Source: JAJYTI01 sp035302145 | Lineage (GTDB): Bacteria; Bacteroidota; Bacteroidia; Flavobacteriales; Flavobacteriaceae | Direction: 5' to 3' | DNA: 33,970 bases | Assembly (NCBI GenBank): GCA_035302145.1 | Contig: DATGSX010000149.1 | Span: 1 to 33,970, forward strand | Shown: positions 23,494 to 30,565 of the stretch, piece by piece | Numbering within the stretch: position 1 is the stretch's first letter | Layout: the number at the start of each line of letters is the position of its first letter | The notes under the pieces: generated by a model | The model's input: the letters and a program-made list of their open reading frames with translations, nothing else | Databases searched by the model: none | Told to the model about the DNA's origin: nothing | Translations under genes and position numbers: made by a program

Positions 23494-23536
23494 ATACACA
23501 ATATGTAAGATAAGATATCTGAAGTTCTCTTTTTAA

Positions 23537-24106
23537 CTATAAGTTGTCTGGATGCTTAAAACAATCGGTTATATGATCGTTTACCAAACCCGTAGCCTGC
23601 ATAAAAGCATAACAGGTAATTGGCCCCATAAATGAGAAGCCATTATCCTTTAAAGACATAGCCATGGCTTTGCTTATATCTGTCTGTGCTGGAACTTCTT
23701 CTAAAGTAGTATATCGATTTACAATGGGCTCATGGTTTACAAAAGACCAGATAAAATGACTGAAACAGCCATGGGACTTTTGAATTTTTAAAAAGGCTTT
23801 TGCATTATTTATAGTGGCTTCTATTTTCTTTCTATTTCTTACAATACCCTTGTCTTGCATTAAACTTTCTACTTTACTCTTATCGTATTTTGCTATTTTC
23901 TTATAATCGAAACTATCGAAAGCTTTCCTGAAATTATCGCGTTTATTTAGAATAGTAATCCAACTTAATCCTGCTTGAAAACTTTCTAAAACCAACATTT
24001 CGAAAAGTAATTTATCGTCTTTAACTGGTACACCCCATTCTGAATCATGATAAGTGATATATACGGGATCGGATGTACACCACCCACATCTGTTTTTTAA
24101 CATCAT
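23537..24106 (-). CDS. tag: DNA-3-methyladenine glycosylase I
   Basis: This base-excision repair enzyme removes 3-methyladenine from alkylated DNA. The 189-residue protein is full length for Tag. Zinc ligands match the family: C7 in RCGWC, H20 in YHDSEWG, and the C-terminal H and C in DHITDCF. The lesion-binding Glu is in FEMLVLESFQAGLSWITIL. The first ATG at 24104-24106 or the next codon may be used (MMLKNRCGW). It is monocistronic, and its short upstream region is shared with the divergent thioredoxin-fold gene. No Ada or other alkylation gene is near. Confidence 0.96.
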   Translation of the reverse strand: MMLKNRCGWCTSDPVYITYHDSEWGVPVKDDKLLFEMLVLESFQAGLSWITILNKRDNFRKAFDSFDYKKIAKYDKSKVESLMQDKGIVRNRKKIEATINNAKAFLKIQKSHGCFSHFIWSFVNHEPIVNRYTTLEEVPAQTDISKAMAMSLKDNGFSFMGPITCYAFMQATGLVNDHITDCFKHPDNL

Positions 24107-24135
24107 AATTGTAAGTTATCTAAGTTTAAAGGTAC

Positions 24136-24143
24136 TAACTTTG
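24136..24143 (+). promoter_or_regulatory. Candidate -7 box for the thioredoxin-fold gene
   Basis: TAACTTTG matches TAnnTTTG; the nearest TTG upstream (24109-24111) is 24 bp away, longer than usual. Transcription from here would leave a leader of about 13-20 nt. Confidence 0.5.
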
Positions 24144-24162
24144 CCAACAATCAAGAATATAA

Positions 24163-24792
24163 ATGTATATGGAAAAGACAAAAGTAACCGATGTGTCAGT
24201 AATTAAAGAAACACTTGCTAATGCATTGACTTATTCTGAATATTTAGAGGGAATAGAAGAGGTGTTAAAAGCTGAGGCTAAAACGGATGAGGAAATAATG
24301 ATTCAGGATTATACTAAGCTTAATGCCGCTCGAATAAAACGATTGGATAGAACACAGAAAATCTCTCAAGAAGCACAGAATAAAATAAAATCGATTTCTA
24401 AAAACCTTTATTGGATAGTTATTACAGAAGGATGGTGTGGCGATGCCGCACATTCCGTTCCAGTTTTGAATAAGCTTTCGGAATTAAATTCAAATATCGA
24501 AATGAAACTCATTCTTCGAGATGAGAATTTAGAGTTGATGGATCGTTATTTAACCAATGGCGGGAGATCTATCCCAAAACTAATAGTTTATGATCCAAAT
24601 GCCGAAGAAGTTTTAGGAACTTGGGGACCTAGACCAACAGAAGCTACGAAGCTTATAGAAGATTATAGAGCCGAGCATGGGGTGATTGATGAAAAAGTTA
24701 GAGAGCAATTACAAGTGTGGTACAATAAAGATAAAGGAAATGGGGTAATAGATGATATTATAAACCTTCACGAATCGGTTACGAGCCTATAA
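24163..24792 (+). CDS. Thioredoxin-fold protein with a single active-site Cys (WCGD)
   Basis: The 209-residue cytoplasmic protein has an N-terminal helical part (about 1-80), then a thioredoxin-like core with WCGD (91-94) where classical thioredoxins have WCGPC, and the SIPKL cis-Pro loop near 136-140. A C-terminal helical tail of about 50 residues follows. With only one active-site Cys it cannot act as an ordinary dithiol reductase; glutaredoxin-like monothiol chemistry, substrate binding or bacillithiol-type reactions are possible. The start may be ATG 24163 or ATG 24169. Its end overlaps the convergent TonB-like gene by 14 bp. Confidence 0.9.
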   Translation: MYMEKTKVTDVSVIKETLANALTYSEYLEGIEEVLKAEAKTDEEIMIQDYTKLNAARIKRLDRTQKISQEAQNKIKSISKNLYWIVITEGWCGDAAHSVPVLNKLSELNSNIEMKLILRDENLELMDRYLTNGGRSIPKLIVYDPNAEEVLGTWGPRPTEATKLIEDYRAEHGVIDEKVREQLQVWYNKDKGNGVIDDIINLHESVTSL

Positions 24793-25462
24793 ATCGATAG
24801 GTAATTGTACCATTTTGGTTATCGTTCGAGCTCTCAGATACGTTAAACTTTGCTTGTTTTGCGTATTTGAGAGCTTGCTCGTTTAGACACTTATCAGAAG
24901 TAGTAGATTTAGAGTTATCCACATTGGTGTGGATAACTTCCCCCAACTTATTAACAGTGATGTTGACAACTATAGTTCCGCTTCTAGGGCATGTATATAC
25001 TGGGCTAGGAAGATGTAAGGCTGTTCTGTTTTCTAGGAAGTAACTAACAGAAGAAGTTCTTTTCACATTTTCATTGTGGATAACTTCGTTAGATTGTGAA
25101 TAAGTCTCATTGAGGGCTGTTTCCGGAAGAACGGGTTGCTTATTAGAATTTTTTAAGGCCTCGTCCATCGCTTGCATATGTCGCGCAAATTCGTCTTGCG
25201 AATCCTTAATTAACTCCTCTGCTTTAATTAGTTCTTTCTCTGCTTCGTTATAAGCTCGATGAGTTTCTAGATCTTCCGATTGTTCAGACTTTTCTTCTAT
25301 ACTATCCTCCTCCTTTTCTTCTTCCTCTTCAAAATAATACTCAACACTAAATAGACTTTCTTCTTTTTCATTTTGCAAGTGGATACTGGTTAAACCAAGC
25401 GCTAAAATGGAAAAAAGAAGTGCTGTTATTAAAAGTGCTTTATAAGTAGAAGGTGCAAGCAT
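24779..25462 (-). CDS. TonB-like energy transducer or periplasm-spanning protein with acidic linker
   Basis: The 227-residue protein has one N-terminal transmembrane helix (about 9-26), a strongly acidic segment (about 44-66, mostly Glu), a helical stretch to about 110, a Ser/Asn-rich linker, and a C-terminal domain (about 150-227) with the TonB/TolA pattern: GTIVVNITVNKLGEVIHTNV followed by a NEQALKYAKQAKF helix and a final strand. Typical TonB proteins use a Pro/Lys-rich linker; this one is acidic, and it carries two Cys in the C-terminal domain. There is no ExbB or ExbD nearby. It lies 63 bp downstream of truB on the same strand, so co-transcription is likely. Confidence 0.8.
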   Translation of the reverse strand: MLAPSTYKALLITALLFSILALGLTSIHLQNEKEESLFSVEYYFEEEEEKEEDSIEEKSEQSEDLETHRAYNEAEKELIKAEELIKDSQDEFARHMQAMDEALKNSNKQPVLPETALNETYSQSNEVIHNENVKRTSSVSYFLENRTALHLPSPVYTCPRSGTIVVNITVNKLGEVIHTNVDNSKSTTSDKCLNEQALKYAKQAKFNVSESSNDNQNGTITYRFIGS

Positions 25463-25525
25463 AGTATGCTAATATCTACAATATTTTTTAAAATATGCGT
25501 TAAGGCATAGCTAGTAGCTGTTAAT

Positions 25526-26236
25526 TTATTGTTCTAAGCCTTTAATATACGCTTCTATTTCTTCTATAGATTGACTGTTTTCAACATCGAATGATCCTAT
25601 TTTTGTTCGTCTTAATTCAGTTAAGTATCCTCCAGACTGAACTGCTTTTCCAAAATCATGAGCCAAGGAGCGAATGTAAGTACCTTTACTACATACCACT
25701 CTAAAGTCTACTTCTGGTAAGGCTATTCTAGTTATTTCGAACGACTCAATTCTTATTTCTCGTGTAGGAATATCTACCTCTTCTCCTTTACGAGCGTATT
25801 CATATAGTCGCTTCCCATCTTTTTTTAATGCAGAGAATATTGGAGGTTGTTGCTGTATGGTACCAATGAATTTTTTTACAGCCTCATTAATTAAAGCTTC
25901 GTCTATATGATCGGTAGGGAAAGTTTCATCTACCTCTGTTTCTGCATCGTAACTTGGCGTGGTTGCTCCAAGTAAGATAGTGCCGGTGTACTCTTTATCT
26001 TGTGCTTGATATTTTTCAATCTTTTTAGTGAATTTCCCAACACATAAAATTAATAGGCCAGTAGCCAATGGATCCAATGTTCCAGCATGACCTACCTTTA
26101 TTCTTCTTAAGTTAAACTGTTTACGCAACAGCCAACGGACTTTATTTACCACTTGAAAAGAGGTCCATTCAAGGGGTTTGTCTACTAAAATCATTTCTCC
26201 GTCTAAAAACTCTTGTTTGGTTTTTGCTGAAATCAT
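25526..26236 (-). CDS. truB: tRNA pseudouridine-55 synthase
   Basis: This enzyme makes pseudouridine 55 in the T-arm of tRNA. The 236-residue protein has the catalytic loop GHAGTLDPLATGLL with D55, the substrate region QQPPIFSALKKDGKRLYEYAR and the CSKGTYIRSLAHDFG motif. It ends shortly after the catalytic domain without a PUA domain, as in other short Bacteroidota TruB proteins. In many Flavobacteriales the order is ftsX, DUF3098, uppP, truB; here uppP is not seen and two plus-strand genes lie in the interval. Confidence 0.97.
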   Translation of the reverse strand: MISAKTKQEFLDGEMILVDKPLEWTSFQVVNKVRWLLRKQFNLRRIKVGHAGTLDPLATGLLILCVGKFTKKIEKYQAQDKEYTGTILLGATTPSYDAETEVDETFPTDHIDEALINEAVKKFIGTIQQQPPIFSALKKDGKRLYEYARKGEEVDIPTREIRIESFEITRIALPEVDFRVVCSKGTYIRSLAHDFGKAVQSGGYLTELRRTKIGSFDVENSQSIEEIEAYIKGLEQ

Positions 26237-26329
26237 ATGAAAATATATTTTGAAGTCTTATTAAGTACAAGGCTTGTCTCTAGGTAAATCATTAAACAGA
26301 TGAGTAATGACGGGTAAAAACAAGTGTGG

Positions 26330-26337
26330 CAAAGATA
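26330..26337 (-). promoter_or_regulatory. Candidate -7 box for truB
   Basis: On the minus strand this reads TATCTTTG, an exact TAnnTTTG match; no -33 TTG at proper spacing. It predicts a leader of about 87 nt. Confidence 0.45.
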
Positions 26338-26354
26338 CTTGATTTATGTGTTCT

Positions 26355-26383
26355 TTGAACTTGTGTGCTAGAATATAACTTTG
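26355..26383 (+). promoter_or_regulatory. Promoter of the serine hydrolase gene
   Basis: TTG at 26355-26357 and TAACTTTG at 26376-26383 are separated by 18 bp, a full match to the Bacteroidota type. The start site near 26390 leaves about 22 nt before the ATG. Confidence 0.75.
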
Positions 26384-26411
26384 TAACTATCTTTGGGGAA
26401 AATTAATAAAT

Positions 26412-27968
26412 ATGATAAAGGATAATTTTTATTGGACTAAGCTGTGGCTTGTAGTAATTGTAGGTTTATTTTACGCTTCCGTTTTTGGTCAAGAATCGCT
26501 TCCTGAGAATTTCGACGAATGGGTAGAAGCAAGTAGACAAGATTGGAAAATCCCAGGTATGGCTATTGGTATAGTGAAGGATGGCGAAGTGGTTTATGCA
26601 AAAGGTTTTGGCGAGAAGAAATTAGGAGGTGGTGAGGCAGTAGATGCGAATACCATTTTTAGTATTGCTTCGGTAAGTAAAAATATAACTGCAGCAGCTT
26701 TAGGAATCCTAGTAGATGAAGGAAAGATTGATTGGGACGATAAGGTTACTCAGCATATTCCATGGTTTAAACTAAAAGATCCATGGGTGACGAATGAGCT
26801 TACGATTCGCGATGCACTGGTGCATAGAGTTGGCTCTGGACGAGTTTTAGGAAATAGATTGCAATTTATGACAGATAGTCCAAGGGATACTATCCTATAT
26901 CAGATGCGCTATATGGATTTAGAAAAACCATTCCGTTCTGATTATGTTTATAACAATGTAATGTATTCTTTAGTAGGTCAAATCATTGAACATGTAGAAG
27001 GAGTGACTTGGGATGAGTTTCTACAAACTAGGCTTTTTGAGCCTTTAGGGATGACTTCAGCTACGACAAGCATTACCGCTATAAAAGAAAACGACAACCA
27101 AGCCTATCCACATCAAGAGATAGAAGGGGAGGTTGTTTCTATTCAAAGAAGAAATTGGGATAATGCAGGTCCAGCTGGTGGAGTGAACGCTTCGATCAAT
27201 GATTTGAATAAGTGGATGCTAATGCAGTTAGGTACCTCGGGTGAATATAATGGAAAGACGATTGTTAGTAGAAAGCAAATGAACGAAATCCACAAACCAC
27301 AAATGGTACGTGGGCAAGGAAACGCTATGGGTCCACAAGCAACTTATGGTTTTGGATGGAGCATTACTGATCATAAAGGGAAGCGTGTAATTACTCATGG
27401 TGGTGCTACCGATGGTTTTAATACGGCCATGTACTTAATGCCAGAATTAGAGTTAGGAATTATAGTGGTAGGTAACACTTTCAATAGATTAGGCAATGCA
27501 GTAGCTTATCAGGTTATGGATGCATACTTGGGCGAGCATAATGTGGATTGGAATGAGTATTACTTAACAGGCTATAAAAAGTCCTATGAAAGAGCCATGG
27601 CTGCACGTGAGAAAATACATGAGGAAAGAGTGAAGAAAACAAAACCAAGCTTAAGTTTAGATGCTTATACAGGAGTTTATCTTTCGGATGGTTACGGGAA
27701 AGTAGAAGTAAATAAAGTAGGGAAAGATTTAGTGATGCGTTTTTGGGACACTGAGGATTTAGAAGCTACTTTAGAGCACTGGCATTTCGATACGTTTAGA
27801 GCGGTTTGGAAAAACCCGGCACAACGTGAAGAGTTCATGCAGTTCCATTTAAACAAAGCTGGAAAAGTAGAGGCATTGGACTTTGAGTTTGTATTGCGAC
27901 CTTTGCTGTTACAGGTTGGTGCATACCCATCTAACTATACACATACAGAAAAATTTATTAAGCAATAA
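26412..27968 (+). CDS. Exported serine hydrolase of the beta-lactamase / PBP4* (class C-like) family
   Basis: The 518-residue protein has a signal peptide (about 1-26, ends VFGQ). The catalytic domain (about 30-370) has SVSK (S87 nucleophile, K90), YNN (Y180, N182) and HGG (329-331) in place of KTG, the set used by this superfamily. A C-terminal lipocalin-like DUF3471-type domain (about 410-512) follows. Such enzymes include esterases, D-amino-acid peptidases and penicillin-binding-like proteins; true beta-lactamase activity cannot be claimed. It is probably periplasmic. Its own promoter is clear, and a hairpin separates it from the downstream kinase gene. Confidence 0.93.
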   Translation: MIKDNFYWTKLWLVVIVGLFYASVFGQESLPENFDEWVEASRQDWKIPGMAIGIVKDGEVVYAKGFGEKKLGGGEAVDANTIFSIASVSKNITAAALGILVDEGKIDWDDKVTQHIPWFKLKDPWVTNELTIRDALVHRVGSGRVLGNRLQFMTDSPRDTILYQMRYMDLEKPFRSDYVYNNVMYSLVGQIIEHVEGVTWDEFLQTRLFEPLGMTSATTSITAIKENDNQAYPHQEIEGEVVSIQRRNWDNAGPAGGVNASINDLNKWMLMQLGTSGEYNGKTIVSRKQMNEIHKPQMVRGQGNAMGPQATYGFGWSITDHKGKRVITHGGATDGFNTAMYLMPELELGIIVVGNTFNRLGNAVAYQVMDAYLGEHNVDWNEYYLTGYKKSYERAMAAREKIHEERVKKTKPSLSLDAYTGVYLSDGYGKVEVNKVGKDLVMRFWDTEDLEATLEHWHFDTFRAVWKNPAQREEFMQFHLNKAGKVEALDFEFVLRPLLLQVGAYPSNYTHTEKFIKQ

Positions 27969-27986
27969 GTAAGTTAAATACATATA

Positions 27987-28024
27987 AACCAATGCGTTTG
28001 CAATAGTAGGTGCATTGGTTTACT
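27987..28024 (+). terminator. Hairpin between the serine hydrolase and kinase genes
   Basis: AAACCAATGC (27987-27996) pairs over 10 bp with GCATTGGTTT (28013-28022) around a 16-nt loop. The T-run is short (TTTACTTAATTTT), so termination may be partial and the kinase may be read through. Confidence 0.6.
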
Positions 28025-28037
28025 TAATTTTAATCCT

Positions 28038-28883
28038 ATGGATAATATTCTTAGAGAGATAGCTGAACAAAATAACTTGGAGTTATTCGGTACTGAAGTT
28101 TTATTTGGCGGCGATATAAACATGGTATATCGTTTAGAAACAGATAAAGGTGAGTTTGTTGTAAAGTGTAACGATGCCCAGGCGTTTCCTGGAATGTTTG
28201 AGGCGGAACATAGAGGACTAGAGCTACTTCGAGATTCCAATAGCTTTATTGTACCAAAAGTTACAACGCATAATCAAGTAGATGACACTGCGTATTTGCT
28301 CATGGAATATCTTCCGTCGGGAAATAAGACAGATGTTTTTTGGAGAAGTTTCGGAGAAAAATTAGCCCAATTACATAAAACTACAAGCTCTACTTTTGGC
28401 TTAGATCACGATAATTATATCGGAAGCCTGGAACAATATAATGGAGCATACAACAGTGCTGCAGAGTTTTACATCCTACAACGCTTAGAGCCACAATTTA
28501 GCTTGGCTGAAGATAATGGCTTCTTTTTCTCAAGACTCGAGGCTTTTTATACTAGGATAAGCGGCGAAATTCCAGAAGAACCAAGTGCCTTGGTGCATGG
28601 AGATTTGTGGAATGGAAATTATATGGTGTCTAGTAATGGAAGTCCTGTATTAATAGACCCTGCTGTAGCCTTCGCATCAAGAGAAATGGATTTGGCTATG
28701 ATGCAGCTATTTGGTGGATTTCCTGCTGAGGTGTTTGAAATATATAACGAAAACTTTCCGTTAGAATACGATTGGGAGGATAGAGTTAGTCTATGGCAAC
28801 TGTATTACTTGCTGGTGCATTTGAATTTATTTGGTGCTGGGTATTTACGCCAAGTAGAAGCAGTGTTAAGAAAGTATGAGTAA
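28038..28883 (+). CDS. Fructosamine kinase family protein
   Basis: These cytoplasmic kinases phosphorylate sugars attached to amines (fructosamine or ketosamine), which leads to deglycation of proteins or metabolites. The 281-residue protein has a P-loop-like GGDINMVYR (24-32), the ATP-binding Lys in VVKCND (K43), the catalytic loop HGDLWNGN (187-194, D189 and N192), and the metal-binding IDPAVAFASREMDLAM (206-221, D207). The family often has Cys in the P-loop (GGCIN) as a redox switch; here it is Asp. The C-terminus is complete. It follows the serine hydrolase on the same strand, 69 bp apart. The real substrate is unknown. Confidence 0.92.
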   Translation: MDNILREIAEQNNLELFGTEVLFGGDINMVYRLETDKGEFVVKCNDAQAFPGMFEAEHRGLELLRDSNSFIVPKVTTHNQVDDTAYLLMEYLPSGNKTDVFWRSFGEKLAQLHKTTSSTFGLDHDNYIGSLEQYNGAYNSAAEFYILQRLEPQFSLAEDNGFFFSRLEAFYTRISGEIPEEPSALVHGDLWNGNYMVSSNGSPVLIDPAVAFASREMDLAMMQLFGGFPAEVFEIYNENFPLEYDWEDRVSLWQLYYLLVHLNLFGAGYLRQVEAVLRKYE

Positions 28884-28921
28884 TACTTCATCTACTTTAC
28901 TAACAAAATATAACATGAACC

Positions 28922-29278
28922 TTACCTTTGTTTTCTGTTCTTATGCTTAGCAGCGTTTGGAATTTTGGTCGCTGTGTTCATCGATTCAGATTCCAAACCT
29001 GCCTCTTTTCCTTTCGGTTTATAGAGAATAGCATAAATCTGAAAGCCCAAGCCTATAAGTACCAAGGCTGGTGCTAATCGAATCCTACGCCAACTGTAAA
29101 TTTCTGGATTGAATACATTCGGATCATCACTTCCACCGCCAGCCATTAATAAATAGCCAAGAACAATAAATCCGATGCCGACAAACATCCATTTGTAGTT
29201 AGCTTTTCTAAACACAAAGGTCTGTTGTTCTTTTGTAGCGTGATCTTCTTGTAAGTGGGGCTCGTTAAAAAACTTCAT
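28922..29278 (-). CDS. DUF3098 family membrane protein
   Basis: The 118-residue protein has two transmembrane helices (about 29-46 and 68-86) and the family block KANYKWMFVGIGFIVLGY, then DDPNVFNPEIYSWRRI. It carries a basic, disordered C-terminal tail of about 30 residues. DUF3098 is a Bacteroidota family whose gene usually sits next to ftsX, as here (21 bp downstream), so a role with the FtsX complex or envelope is plausible but unproven. Confidence 0.93.
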   Translation of the reverse strand: MKFFNEPHLQEDHATKEQQTFVFRKANYKWMFVGIGFIVLGYLLMAGGGSDDPNVFNPEIYSWRRIRLAPALVLIGLGFQIYAILYKPKGKEAGLESESMNTATKIPNAAKHKNRKQR

Positions 29279-29299
29279 AGTAATACAATCAACGGTGGA

Positions 29300-30178
29300 T
29301 TAATAAAATAAATCGTCAGTCTTTAGGTTCAAGAATCGCTGCGTAGCGAAAAATGTGCTTATCCAGCTGATAAAAATACCGAGAACAAAAATACCAATAA
29401 ATAAACCAGCTAACAAAACCTCTTGATCTAGAAGTAGTAACTCGGGGAAAGCTGCATCTAAATAATATAGAACAAAGCCTAAGGCCACAGTAGCTAGAAC
29501 CGCGCCTATGACACCTAACTGAATGTTTTTCCAAATAAACGGTCTTCGAATAAACATTTTTGTAGCGCCTACCATTTGCATGGTTTTTATGACAAATCGT
29601 TTAGAATATACCGATAGGCGTATGGAGCTATTGATTAGTAAGATGGAGATGACCAAGAAAGCACCGCTTACAATTAATATCCAAAAGGTTATTTTACTCA
29701 CATTGTCATGTAAAAGCTCAATTAAAGGTTTGTCGTAAGTTACTTCTTCAACGAATGAGTTGCTTTCTATTTCTGCAGTGATTTCTTTCAGCTTTTCAGG
29801 GGACACATAATCTGCTAATAGATAAACATCAATACTGTTTTGAAGTGGGTTGTAGCCTAAAAATTCCATAAAGTCCTCACCAATAACATTGGCATGCTCT
29901 TCGGCTGCAGCTTCTTTAGAAATATAGTTCGCTTCTTTGGTATATTCCGCTAAAGCCAAGCTTTGCTTTAATTGATTTACTTCTACTTCATTGGCTTGGT
30001 CTTTTAGATATACCGTCAAAGCGATTTGCTCTTTGAAGAAATCTGCCGCTTTTTTTGTATTTAAAACCAAGAGTCCTAAAAGTCCTAGTAAAAATAACAC
30101 TAGTGAAATACTTAGTACTACGGAAAAATAAGAGGATATAAGTCTACGTCTTTGATATTTGTCGTACGATCGAGCCAT
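29300..30178 (-). CDS. ftsX: Cell-division ABC transporter permease FtsX
   Basis: The 292-residue inner-membrane protein partners with the ATPase FtsE to control peptidoglycan hydrolases at the septum. The layout is classical: a cytoplasmic N-terminus, TM1 (about 17-38), an extracytoplasmic domain of about 120 residues (about 45-165, with LKDQANEVEVNQLKQSL), then three TM helices (about 167-188, 215-240 and 252-278). ftsE is not adjacent, which is usual in Bacteroidota. DUF3098 follows in the same operon. Confidence 0.95.
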   Translation of the reverse strand: MARSYDKYQRRRLISSYFSVVLSISLVLFLLGLLGLLVLNTKKAADFFKEQIALTVYLKDQANEVEVNQLKQSLALAEYTKEANYISKEAAAEEHANVIGEDFMEFLGYNPLQNSIDVYLLADYVSPEKLKEITAEIESNSFVEEVTYDKPLIELLHDNVSKITFWILIVSGAFLVISILLINSSIRLSVYSKRFVIKTMQMVGATKMFIRRPFIWKNIQLGVIGAVLATVALGFVLYYLDAAFPELLLLDQEVLLAGLFIGIFVLGIFISWISTFFATQRFLNLKTDDLFY

Positions 30179-30528
30179 AATTAATTTTAAAATCTAGTAG
30201 AAGTAAAAATACAAGGAATTTTCAAGCCAACGTATGCTTCCAAGGAATTTTGTTTTAATCACATCTTATTCCAAAACTATAAGCCTTATTCATGCTACTT
30301 TAGTTTACAAAATGCTTGAACATTCTTTATTAATAACGAAAGGAATCCATATTTATTAAAACAATTCTAGAATAATAAAACACTTAGTCGTTTGAAAAGA
30401 TTTACTAATGGGAAGTGATTTATTTCATTACGATGAAGTAAGAGGTGTTGTTCGATTCCGTGCCTTCCTATTAAAAGCTTAATCCCCAAAAACGGAACAT
30501 ATAAGTTTCGACTCTCATGTATAAGCCT
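30179..30528. other. Non-coding region between divergent ftsX and leuS
   Basis: About 350 bp, AT-rich. On the minus strand a possible ftsX promoter is weak: TTG, 16 bp, then TATTTTTA near 30200-30230. I see no terminator, tRNA, T-box-like or other structured leader ahead of leuS, and no credible small gene. Confidence 0.45.
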
Positions 30529-30536
30529 TAAATTTG
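30529..30536 (+). promoter_or_regulatory. Candidate -7 box for leuS
   Basis: TAAATTTG matches TAnnTTTG exactly; TTTC rather than TTG is found at the -33 distance. It gives a leader of about 23 nt. Confidence 0.5.
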
Positions 30537-30565
30537 CAAAGTTTACGAAAATAAGGAGTATGAAC

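Noticed and set aside
26412..27968. Serine hydrolase as an antibiotic-resistance beta-lactamase
   Set aside because: The SxxK/YxN/HGG set and the DUF3471-like C-terminal domain fit the broad PBP4*/esterase group. There is no specific mark of a class C resistance enzyme.
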